Shown piece by piece: positions 1 through 11,201 of a stretch of 64,000 nucleotides of DNA; position 1 is the stretch's first letter, and each line of letters opens with the position of its first letter. The position numbers and the translations under genes are program-made. The stretch comes from Calendula officinalis (taxonomy: Eukaryota > Streptophyta > Magnoliopsida > Asterales > Asteraceae). The notes beneath the pieces were generated by a model. The model saw only the letters and a list, made by a program, of their open reading frames with translations, made no database searches and had not been told where the DNA came from. Where the stretch lies: NCBI GenBank assembly GCA_963853835.1, contig OY970833.1:19438974-19502973 (forward strand). The letters are read 5' to 3'.

Positions 1-229
1 TACTTTTCCAAACCTACGATTCCCCCACCTGCTAAAAAGGAGCACCCTACAAAGGATATTTCTTGCCATCATTGAGATGAAACCGGCCATTGAAGGAGGA
101 ACTGTCCTGCCTACTTGGCAGAGTTGATGAAGGACAAATGTGTTCTGGCTAGCACATTAGGTATCTTCATTATAGAACTCTATACTTTTCGTAATAAATC
201 TTGATGTTATGACGTGCGCAAGTGGGAGC
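1..229 (+). mobile_element. Truncated Ty1/copia internal remnant at window edge
   Basis: Bases 1-205 repeat the gag zinc-knuckle stretch found again at about 1841-2045 and 6961-7165. Bases 206-229 repeat the polypurine end (AAGTGGGAGC) that precedes the next LTR at about 5336-5359. Everything between gag and the polypurine tract, about 3.3 kb, is missing. The junction shares CTTGA with both parents, so a microhomology deletion is likely. No intact coding sequence remains. This is the first visible unit of the array on the left and probably continues outside the window. Confidence 0.8.
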
Positions 230-987
230 TGTTGGAATATGCTTCACGTTCATGACATATAGTTATAAGGCTAGACGCATGTGAGCCTAAAGGGTCACAC
301 ACTTATACACACAACACCATTTAATATATGTAATATAATTAGGGTAATTATATTATTTATATAAACTATGATTACTTGGTTAGTTATGTTTTAATTAATT
401 GTTAAGTTAAAACGTATTAGTGAGTAATCTAAAGAATCAAAAGTGCAAGGGGTTAACTGTCATGTCTCCTAACTTGTAATTAGGGAATATATACTTAGAT
501 TAGGGAGCAAGAAAACTAACCCTAATCCTCTCCTAATTCCCTTTACACGGCCGCATGTCACCGATTGAGAATGGGGCGTGGTTTTGTTTTTGGTATCTCT
601 TGAAACGCACAAACCAAGAAATTTACTTCCTCCTTTTTCAATTGAGTTGGTTACGTGTTCTGGTAAAAGAGAAAAAAAAAAGTTTCTTTTGGTTTTTCTT
701 TATATTTGTTAAACAGTCACGTTGTTTGATTCTTGCTCAAGGGACTAGCATCCTATTTGTTGTTCTTGAGATGGTGTAGTGTGGATACCGTTAGAGGAAT
801 TTTACATTGAATTCTTGGAGTTATTCATCCTCATTCATTGGTGTAATCAAAGGCTTCAAGGGTATGACTTTCATCCTAACTCTTTGTTATTATTGCTTAA
901 TTACTTTGCCAATATGTAGATTCGTTATTAGTGATTTATAAATTATTTCCGCTGCGTTTTACTTGATTAAACCGTAAATCACTAACA
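230..987 (+). repeat. Copia LTR, copy 1
   Basis: The repeat begins TGTTGGAATATG directly after a polypurine tract and ends AAATCACTAACA, giving a 758-bp TG...CA repeat. It recurs at 5360-6111 and 10443-11201. Near its 3' end it has a perfect 11-bp inverted repeat (TTAGTGATTTA / TAAATCACTAA, about 930-985) that would fold the RNA end. No primer binding site follows; antisense gypsy sequence begins immediately. The short open frame inside (555-779) has no recognisable product and I do not call it. Confidence 0.85.
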
Positions 988-1467
988 TAGCACTGTGTAG
1001 TTCATCGAGAAATTCATCTACCATTGGGATCGGCTATCGATCTTTTACGGTGACGGCGTTTAGGGTGCGATAGTCTACACAATATCGCCATGTTACATCT
1101 TTTTTGTGTACGAGTAGTACCGGTCATGAAAACGGACTTTGTCTTAGTTGTATAATTCCGTCGTGACGCATCTCCTTGATCAAGTTGGTCATGATTTCTT
1201 TTTAATAATGAGGATACCAGTAGGGTTTTACATTAATAGGTTGGATATTTGGGAGGAGTGGAATAAGATGGTTATGTGGGCGGTTGGGTGGCAGGCCGTG
1301 GGGTGGATTGAATATGGGAGAGTATTGGGTTAGGATGTTGTTGATCGTGGTGTCCGGGAGGGGTATGGTTTCTGTTGGTATTGTTTGGGGTGGTTGATGG
1401 TGGAATATCATAGCGTGAAGGGATGCTATGGAATCGTTTCGGAGTAGTGTATTTATTGAACTAGGTG
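988..1467 (-). pseudogene. Antisense Ty3/gypsy reverse-transcriptase fragment, copy 1
   Basis: Read on the minus strand, this encodes the protease-RT spacer and the first RT motifs of a Ty3/gypsy Pol: PINVKPYWYPHY, then IKEMRHDGII, VLLVHKKD and CVDYRTLNAV. Stop codons interrupt it (after PHY, after QSPFS and after VKDR), so it is dead. It fills the place where the copia primer site and leader should be. It joins copia gag at about 1465-1468. The same fragment is at 6112-6591, and a longer version is at 11202-13310. Confidence 0.85.
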
Positions 1468-4400
1468 AAAATGATATTTCAACAACAAGCAGAACATGAA
1501 GTGTTAGAAATAGTTAAAGCATTCAACGCTGACAAGCAGGAGGAGGGCAAATCAGTTAGCACTTATATCTTGAATATGAAATGCTATATTGATCAAATGG
1601 AGCGTCTTGGTTACCCATTGCCACAAGTTCTTGAAATGAGCTTGATTCTTACCTCACTATCCAAGGACTATGACTAGTTTGAAAAGAGTTTTAAAAGTAC
1701 ATAGCATGGGGAAGACAATCGTTGATAACATGCTATGGTAAAACTAGTTGAGCAAAGGTTACCCAATTCTTTTCCAGGAATCAGGGAAGGTAAAACCGCA
1801 AGCACAAGGCAAGAGTCTAGGTAAGGGTAAGCTAGTTTACTTTTCCAAACCTACGATTCCCCCACCTGCTAAAAAGGAGCACCCTACAAAGGATATTTCT
1901 TGCCATCATTGAGATGAAACCGGCCATTGAAGGAGGAACTGTCCTGCCTACTTGGCAGAGTTGATGAAGGACAAATGTGTTCTGGCTAGCACATTAGGTA
2001 TCTTCATTATAGAACTCTATACTTTTCGTAATAAATCTTGAGTGTATGACACTAGTTGTGGAACTCACATTTACACAAATGTGCAAGATTAAAAGTGAAG
2101 TAGAAAGCTAAATGAATGGAAGCTGTGATCTTATCCTTCCTAATGCATTAATTATTGTTTTGAACAATTGTCAATTATGCATTGTTTTAGCTTTATCGTT
2201 TGTTGAATAATGGATTATGATATTTTGTTTTATGAAAAATAACATGTTTTTATTACTATTCCTTGTAATAGTATATTTGAAATTAATATGCATGATCCTA
2301 ATTCAAACGTTAAGTTCTATATACAAATGTAGCACTCAAGAATCCAAAACGGTTTGGATTCCATTTACCTAGAGCATTGTCATCTTTTCCACAAAAACAA
2401 GAAACGCATTTTGATACTACAACACGACGGGCTTCTTAACAAATGATTATGAATCATTTAAATGCCTCTCTTGTATATTATGGAAAGATAACAAGAAAGC
2501 TTTTCTCCCATGTTAGGCGAAAGAGCTAAAAATCTACTTGCACTCATACATACTGATGTATGCGGCCCTTTTAGAACAAAGACTAGGGAAGGTGCCACCT
2601 ACTTTATAACTTTCACTGATGATATCAGTCTCTTTAGTTATGTTTACTTGATCAAAACATCAACATGAAAGTTTTGATGATATCAGTCGCTATGGTTATG
2701 TTTACTTGATTAAACATAAGCATGAAATCTTTGAAACGTTCAAATCTTTCTAAAGTAAAGTAGAAAATTAACTCGGCAAGACAACAAAGGCTTTCTGTCC
2801 TGATCAAGGAAGAAAGTACATGAGTCAAGAGTTTCTGGATCATCCAACACATTGTGAGATTATCTCACAATTCACTCCTCCATACACTCCACAAGATAAT
2901 GGTATGTATGAAAGGAGATATCGGACCCTGCTTGACATGGTTCGATCTATGATGAGTCCTACTACTCTTCCACTATCCTTTTGAGGGGGCATGCACTGAA
3001 GTCTGCTGCTCGAATACTTAATATGGTTCCAACCAAAAGTTTAAAGAGACACCATATGAAATATGGCATGGGAAAGTCCCTAATTTGTCTTACTTGAAGA
3101 TCTGGGGTTGTGAGGATCTCGTGGAACGAGACATGCCGAACAAACTTGAGCCCATATCCATCAAGTATATCTTCGTAACTATTTTACTTCCCAACTGAGA
3201 ACAAATTGTTGTTACTCGGTATGCTGAGTTTCTTGAGAATAGTCTCATTTCACAAAGCAAGTGGGAGCACTATAGACTTTGACAAGATTCAAAGTGAAGA
3301 TACACAACCTTCTGGTAACACTAGCAAATATCACACTGAGGCTGAACATACAGATGTTGGACCACATGATGATCTTGTTCCCATTCATAGATCCGCAAGG
3401 ACACCTCATGCACCTGAACGATATAGTTTTATGTCGATGCTGAGGAGCATGTTTCGAGGATCATTATGAACCCCCTAACTATCAAGTTGCATTATCGAAA
3501 TTTGAATTCGAAAAATGACTTGAAGCTATGAATGCGAAAATGTAATCCATGATAGACAACCAAGTTTTGAACTTGGTTGATCTTTCTCAAAACAGTAAGA
3601 CTGTTGACATGGATAAAAATATACACACCTATAAATCTCTTCTAGTAACAAAAGGTTACACTAAATCCTACTGGGTTGACAATGATGAAACCTTCTCGCC
3701 TATTATCAAAGACATTAGGATTCTTATAGCCAAAGTAGTGTACTATGACTATGAGATTTGGTTAATGATGAAATCAAAACGTTTGTTTTACCTAAAACCC
3801 AAACTCAGCATGTGTATATATGAAAGCTAGTGGGAGCGTTGTCGTTTCTCAAGTCATACATGTTGATGACATGTCACTCATGTGAAACAATATACCAATG
3901 CTACAAGATGAAAATCCTGGCTTGGAAAATGTTTTGACATGAAGGATTTTAGGGATACGACATACATACTTGGAGTAAATATCTATAATGATAGATCAAA
4001 GTGGTTAACTGGTTTAAGTCAAAGTGCTTACATTGACAAAATTCTAAACGGTTTAGAATGGTACTCTCAAACGAGGAAGTCCTCTTATGCCACTCAATGT
4101 AAACTTGAGTGAGACTCAAGGACCTTCCACACCTGATGTGGTGAAGCGAATGAATGTAATCCCCTATGAATCGGCTATTCCATTCATCACGTACGCTGTA
4201 AGGAGCACTAGGCCAAATGTAACGTCCTTAGGGGACCTTACTAGATATATGTTCCTTGGTTATCGTGGGGATACCGAACTGAAACTAAGTATACTTGCTA
4301 TACTTATGCTGGTTTTGAAATAGGTCGTGATGACTCTAGATCCTATTTACGCAGGTTCACTACATTCGAATGATTTATCGAGATATGTGAAATTCGTACT

Positions 4401-4540
4401 CTTAAAGTTCAAATAGATAACTAACTAGCTGACGCTTTATCGAACTCAATGTCTTGTACCAAACATATTGAATATGAATGGAACATTGGACTTCGACAAG
4501 CTAGTAGTTTCATGTAAATCTGTTTTAGTATTTGGATAAT
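1465..4540 (+). pseudogene. Decayed Ty1/copia gag-pol, array unit 1
   Basis: Recognisable order is gag, protease, integrase, RT, RNase H. Gag is open at 1465-1677 (IVKAFNA, VSTYILNMK, RLGYPLP) and continues past a stop. The zinc knuckle near 1900 has lost its second Cys and a Trp codon to TGA. A protease remnant reads DTSCGTHICTN near 2047. Integrase has HTDVCGPF near 2550 and the segment SQFTPPYTPQDNG near 2865. A 59-bp piece of integrase is tandemly duplicated around 2618-2735. RT pieces lie at 3549-3830 and the RNase H end near 4500. Many stops and frameshifts make it non-functional. Unit 2 (6588-9670) shares most of the same lesions. Confidence 0.8.
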
Positions 4541-5359
4541 GGAACATTGAGCAGTTTATATTGGAATAAATTGATATATATGATATGATCGTTTTTATAT
4601 GAATATCTACTGTGTTCTATATTTGCATGTTTATATCCTTGAATATTTACTGCGTTTTATATTCTAAATTGTCCATTGTCATATTAATAATATGGGAATA
4701 TTATTAAGACAAATCTGAGGGCATTGATGACATAATCTTAGTATGACTAAGGATGATGGAATCAAACTCACATGTTGTTCATTGTGAAGCACAATTGGAC
4801 TGACCCAACCTATGAGAAATCACTTCCTGGATTTATGTCACAAGTGAATCTCACAAAGGCTTTGTCGTTTATCCTCTGACTTGAGATGCAAGTTGGTTTG
4901 TGTAAGTGAAGTGTCAAACTTTGATATACGTTAAATGCTGACCTGAATAAGGCTGCTATAACAACCATCTTCGGGTTTGTCATTAAGCGTATATCAAACA
5001 CGTGTAGTCAATAAAGATTTGTTCCTCCACATGTTTGGATTAGATACTACTGGGCCCCTCGATGATTTGAATAGATGTATGTACGGCCGTACCCAAAGGT
5101 AATCAAGATGAATCTTGATTGGTTTGGTAATCTACTTCAATGTATAGATCGAGAAACGAAATCGTTGAAATTTTAGATTGACATTAATCTTGTGTAAAAT
5201 TCAACATGGTATCAGTAACAAAAGGATAACTGATTGAAAAACTTTGAACCTGGACTTTTCTGAAACTCACTCATATACTTCTAGGGGCATTGGCGGGTTG
5301 CTAGACTCTAACCTTTGCTTGTATAACTACTTGATGTTATGACGTGCGCAAGTGGGAGC
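4541..5359 (+). other. 3' noncoding part of copia unit 1, with PPT and a PBS-like site
   Basis: No gene is visible here. The stretch ends in the polypurine tract AAGTGGGAGC just before LTR copy 2. An odd feature is ATTCAACATGGTATCAG at about 5203-5219: it looks like an LTR end (ACA) followed by an initiator-Met primer site, yet it lies upstream of the polypurine tract. The same arrangement recurs near 10286-10302 in unit 2. It may be the scar of another LTR end captured before the array amplified. Confidence 0.55.
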
Positions 5360-6111
5360 TGTTGGAATATGCTTCACGTTCATGACATATAGTTATAAAG
5401 CTAGTGAGCCTAAAGGGTCACACACTTATACACCAAACACCATTTAATATATGTAATATAATTAGGGTAATTATATTATTTATATAAACTATGATTACTT
5501 GGTTAGTTATGTTTTAATTAATTGTTAAGTTAAAACGTATTAGTGAGTAATCTAAAGAATCAAAAGTGCAAGGGGCTAACTGTCATGTCTCCTAACTTGT
5601 AATTAGGGAATATATAATTAGATTAGGGAGCAAGAAAACTAACCCTAATCCTCTCCTAATTCCCTTTACACGGCCGCATGTCACCGATTGAGAATGGGGC
5701 GTGGTTTTGTTTTTGGTATCTCCTTGAAACGCACAAACCAAGAAATTTACTTCCTCCTTTTTCAATTGAGTTGGTTACGTGTTCTGGTAAAAGAGAAAAA
5801 AAAAAGTTTCTTTTGGTTTTTCTTTATATTTGTTAAACAGTCACGTTGTTTGATTCTTGCTCAAGGGACTAGCATCCTATTTGGTGTTCTTGAGATGGTG
5901 TAGTGTGGATACCGTTAGAGGAATTCTACATTGAATTCTTGGAGTTATTCATCCTCATTCATTGGTGTAATCAAAGGCTTCAAGGGTATGACTTTCATCC
6001 TAACTCTTTGTTATTATTGCTTAATTACTTTGCCAATATGTAGATTCGTTATTAGTGATTTATAAATTATTTCCGCTGCGTTTTACTTGATTAAACCGTA
6101 AATCACTAACA
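5360..6111 (+). repeat. Copia LTR, copy 2
   Basis: A 752-bp repeat beginning TGTTGGAATATG and ending AATCACTAACA, nearly identical to copy 1. It separates array units 1 and 2, so it acts as the 3' LTR of one and the 5' LTR of the next. It is again followed directly by antisense gypsy sequence instead of a primer site. Confidence 0.85.
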
Positions 6112-6591
6112 TAGCACTGTGTAGTTCATCGAGAAATTCATCTACCATTGGGATCGGCTATCGATCTTTTACGGTGACGGCGTTTAGGGTGCGATAGTCT
6201 ACACAATATCGCCATGTTACATCTTTTTTGTGTACGAGTAGTACCGGTCATGAAAACGGACTTTGTCTTGGTTGTATAATTCCGTCGTGACGCATCTCCT
6301 TGATCAAGTTGGTCATGATTTCTTTTTAATAATGAGGATACCAGTAGGGTTTTACATTAATAGGTTGAATATTTGGAGGAGTGGAATATGATGGTTATGT
6401 GGGCGGTTGGGTGGCAGGCCGTGGGGTGGGTTGAATATGGGAGAGTATTGGGTTAGGATGTTGTTGATCGTGGTGTCCGGGAGGGGTATGGTTTCTGTTG
6501 GTATTGTTTGGGGTGGTTGATGGTGGAATATCATAGCGTGAAGGGATGCTATGGAATCTTTTCGGAGTAGTGTATTTATTGAACTAGGTGA
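6112..6591 (-). pseudogene. Antisense Ty3/gypsy RT fragment, copy 2
   Basis: Same fragment as at 988-1467, with the same junctions to the LTR on one side and to copia gag on the other, and the same internal stops. A 1-base loss in the GGATATTTGGGAGGAG stretch distinguishes it from copy 1. The identical mosaic boundaries show that the LTR-gypsy fusion existed before the tandem duplication. Confidence 0.85.
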
Positions 6592-9500
6592 AAATGATAT
6601 TTCAACAACAAGCAGAACATGAAGTGTTAGAAATAGTTAAAGCATTCAACGCTTACAAGCAGGAGGAGGGCAAATCAGTTAGCACTTATATCTTGAATAT
6701 GAAATGCTATATTGATCAAATGGAGCGTCTTGGTTACCCATTGCCACAAGTTCTTGAAATGAGCTTGATTCTTACCTCACTATCCAAGGACTATGACTAG
6801 TTTGAAAAGAGTTTTAAAAGTACATAGCATGTGGAAGACAATCGTTGATAACATGCTATGGTAAAACTAGTTGAGCAAAGGTTACCCAATTCTTTTCCAG
6901 GAATCAGGGAAGGTAAAACCGCAAGCACAAGGCAAGAGTCTAGGTAAGGGTAAGCTAGTTTACTTTTCCAAACCTACGATTCCCCCACCTGATAAAAAGG
7001 AGCACCCTACAAAGGATATTTCTTGCCATCATTGAGATGAAACTGGCCATTGAAGGAGGAACTGTCCTGCCTACTTGGCAGAGTTGATGAAGGACAAATG
7101 TGTTCTGGCTAGCACATTAGGTATCTTCATTATAGAACTCTATACTTTTCGTAATAAATCTTGAGTGTATGACACTAGTTGTGGAACTCACATTTACACA
7201 AATGTGCAAGATTAAAAGTGAAGTAGAAAGCTAAATGAATGGAAGCTGTGATCTTATCCTTCCTAATGCATTAATTATTGTTTTGAACAATTGTCAATTA
7301 TGCATTGTTTTAGCTTTATCGTTTGTTGAATAATGGATTATGATATTTTGTTTTATGAAAAATAACATGTTTTTATTACTATTCCTTGTAATAGTATATT
7401 TGAAATTAATATGCATGATCCTAATTCAAACGTTAAGTTCTATATACAAATGTAGCACTCAAGAATCCAAAACGGTTTGGATTCCATTTACCTAGAGCAT
7501 TGTCATCTTTTCCACAAAAACAAGAAACGCATTTTGATACTACAACACGACGGGCTTCTTAACAAATGATTATGAATCATTTAAATGCCTCTCTTGTATA
7601 TTATGGAAAGATAACAAGAAAGCTTTTCTCCCATGTTAGGCGAAAGAGCTAAAAATCTACTTGGACTCATACATACTGATGTATGCGGCCCTTTTAGAAC
7701 AAAGACTAGGGAAGGTGCCACCTACTTTATAAATTCCACTGATGATATCAGTCTCTTTAGTTATGTTTACTTGATCAAAACATCAACATGAAAGTTGTGA
7801 TGATATCAGTCGCTATGGTTATGTTTACTTGATTAAACATAAGCATGAAATCTTTGAAACGTTCAAAGCTTTCTAAAGTAAAGTAGAAAATCAACTCGGC
7901 AAGACAACAAAGGCTTTCTGTCCTGATCAAGGAAGAAAGTACATGAGTCAAGAGTTTCTGGATCATCCAACACATTGTGAGATTGTCTCACAATTCACTC
8001 CTCCATACACTCCACAAGATAATGGTATGTATGAAAGGAGATATCGGACCCTGCTTGACATGGTTCGATCTATGATGAGTCCTACTACTCTTCCACTATC
8101 CTTTTGAGGGGGCATGCACTGAAGTCTGCTGCTCGAATACTTAATATGGTTCCAACCAAAAGTTTAAAGAGACACCATATGAAATATGGCATGGGAAAGT
8201 CCCTAATTTGTCTTACTTGAAGATCTGGGGTTGTGAGGATCTCGTGGAACGAGACATGCCGAACAAACTTGAGCCCATATCCATCAAGTATATCTTGGTA
8301 ACTATTTTACTTCCCAACTGAGAACAAATTGTTGTTACTCGGTATGTTGAGTTTCTTGAGAACAGTCTCATTTCACAAAGCAAGTGGGAGCATTATAGAC
8401 TTTGACAAGATTCAAAGTGAAGATACACAACCTTCTGGTAACACTAGCAAATATCACACTGAGGCTGAACATACAGATGTTGGACCACATGATGATCTTG
8501 TTCCCATTCATAGATCCGCAAGGACACCTCATGCACCTGAACGATATAGTTTTATGTCGATGCTGAGGAGCAAGTTTCGAGGATCATTATGAACCCCCTA
8601 ACTATCAAGTTGCATTATCGAAATTTGAATTCGAAAAATGACTTGAAGCTATGAATGCGAAAATATAATCCATGATAGACAACCAAGTTTTGAACTTGGT
8701 TGATCTTTCTCAAAACAGTATGACTGTTGACATGGATGAAAATATACACACCTATAAATCTCTTCTAGTAACAAAAGGTTACACTAAATCCTACTGGGTT
8801 GACAATGATGAAACCTTCTCGCCTATTACTAAAGACATTAGGATTCTTATAGCCAAAGTAGTGTACTATGACTATGAGATTTGGTTAATGATGAAATCAA
8901 AACGTTTGTTTCACCTAACACCCAAACTGAGCATGTGTATATATCAAAGCTAGTGGGAGCATTGTCGTTTCTCAAGTCATACATGTTGATGACATGTCAC
9001 TCATGTGAAACAATATACCAATGCTACAAGATGAAAATCCTGGCTTGGAAAATGTTTTGACATGAAGGATTTTAGGGATACGACATACATACTTGGAGTA
9101 AAGATCTATAATGATAGATCAAAGCGGTTAATTGGTTTAAGTCAAAGTGCTTACATTGACAAAATTCTAAACGGTTTAGAATGGTACTCTCAAACGAGGA
9201 AGTCCTCGTATGCCACTCAATGTAAACTTGAGTGAGACTCAAGGACCTTCCACACCTGATGTGGTGAAGCGAATGAATGTAATCCCCTATGAATCGGCTA
9301 TTCCATGCATCACGTACGCTGTAAGGAGCACTAGGCCAAATGTAACGTCCTTAGGGGACCTTACTGGATATATGTTCCTTGGTTATGGTGGAGATACCGA
9401 ACTGAAACTAAGTATACTTGCTATACTTATGCTGGTTTTGAAATAGGTCGTGATGACTCTAGATCCTATTTACGAAGGTTCACTACATTCGAATGATTTA

Positions 9501-9670
9501 TCGAGATATGTGAAATTCGTACTCTTAAAGTTCAAATAGATAACTAACTAGCTGTCGCTTTATCGAACTCAATGTCTTGTACCAAACATATTGAATATGA
9601 ATGGAACATTGGACTTCGACAAGCTAGTAGTTTCATGTAAATCTGTTTTAGTATTTGGATAATGGAACAT
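6588..9670 (+). pseudogene. Decayed Ty1/copia gag-pol, array unit 2
   Basis: Near-identical copy of unit 1 at an offset of about 5.12 kb. It has the same gag start, the same stop in the zinc knuckle (near 7033), the same duplicated integrase segment (about 7740-7860) and the same RT pieces (8672-8953, 9210-9446). Differences are scattered single bases and small indels. The shared lesions mean the unit was already dead when it was duplicated. Confidence 0.8.
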
Positions 9671-10442
9671 TGAGCAGTTTATATTGGAATAAATTGATAA
9701 ATATGATATGATCATTTTTATATGAATATCTACTGTGTTCTATATTTGCATGTTTATATCCTTGAATATTTACTGCGTTTTATATTCTAAATTGTCCATT
9801 GTCATATTAATAATATGGGAATATTATTAAGATAAATCTGAGGGCATTGATGACATAATCTTAGTATGACTAAGGATGATGGAATCAAACTCACATGTTG
9901 TTCATTGTGATGCACAATTGGACTGACCCAACCTATGAGAAATCACTTCCTGGATTTATGTCACAAGTGAATCTCACAAAGGCTTTGTCGCTTATCCTCT
10001 GACTTGATATGGTTAAACGCTGACCTGAATAAGGCTGCTATAACAACCATCTTCGGGTTTGTCATTAAGCGTATATCAAACACGTGTAGTCAATAAAGAT
10101 TTGTTCCTCCACATGCTTGGATTAGATACTACTGGGCCCCTCGATGATTTGAATAGATGTATGTACGGCCGTACCCAAAGGTAATCAAGATAAATCTTGA
10201 TTGGTTTGGTAATCTACTTCAATGTATAGATCGAGAAAAGAAATCGTTGAAATTTTAGATTGACATTAATCCTAGTCTAAAATTCAACATGGTATCAGTA
10301 ACAAAAGGATAACTGATTGAAAAACTTTGAACCTGGACTTTTCTGAAACTCACTCATATACTTCTAGGGGCATTGGCGGGTTGCTATACTCTAACCTTTG
10401 CTTATATAATTACTTGATGTTATGACGTGCGCAAGTGGGAGC
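9671..10442 (+). other. 3' noncoding part of copia unit 2
   Basis: Counterpart of 4541-5359, with about 45 bases deleted around 10010 relative to unit 1. It contains the PBS-like TGGTATCAG near 10294 and ends in the polypurine tract before LTR copy 3. No gene is seen. Confidence 0.6.
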
Positions 10443-11201
10443 TGTTGGAATATGCTTCACGTTCATGACATATAGTTATATGGCTAGACGCATGTGACCC
10501 TAAAGGGTCACACACTTATACACCAAACACCATTTAATATATATAATATAATTAGGGTAATTATATTATTTATATAAACTATGATTACTTGGTTAGTTAT
10601 GTTTTAATTAATTGTTAAGTTAAAACGTATTAGTGAGTAATCTAAAGAATCAAAAGTACAAGGGGCTAAGTGTCATGTCTCCTAACTTGTAATTAGGGAA
10701 TATATACTTATATTAGGGAGCAAGAAAACTAACCCTAATCCTCTCCTAATTCCCTTTACACGGCCGCATGTCACCGATTGAGAATGGGGCGTGGTTTTGT
10801 TTTTGGTATCTCCTTGAAACGCACAAACCAAGAAATTTACTTCCTCCTTTTTCAATTGAGTTGGTTACGTGTTCTGGTAAAAGAGAAAAACAAAAGTTTC
10901 TTTTGGTTTTTCTTTATATTTGTTAAACAGTCACGTTGTTTGATTCTTGCTCAAGGGACTAGCATCCTATTTGGTGTTCTTGATATGGTGTAGTGTGGAT
11001 ACCGTTAGAGGAATTCTACATTGAATTCTTGGAGTTATTCATCCTCATTCATTGGTGTAATCAAAGGCTTCAAGGGTATGACTTTCATCATAACTCTTTG
11101 TTATTATTGCTTAATTACTTTACCAATATGTAGATTCGTTATTAGTGATTTATAAATTATTTCCGCTGCGTTTTACTTGATTAAACCGTAAATCACTAAC
11201 A
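10443..11201 (+). repeat. Copia LTR, copy 3
   Basis: A 759-bp repeat with the same ends as copies 1 and 2. It is the last LTR of the array. Beyond it the copia internal region is absent and the antisense gypsy fragment runs on much further than in the other units. Confidence 0.85.
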
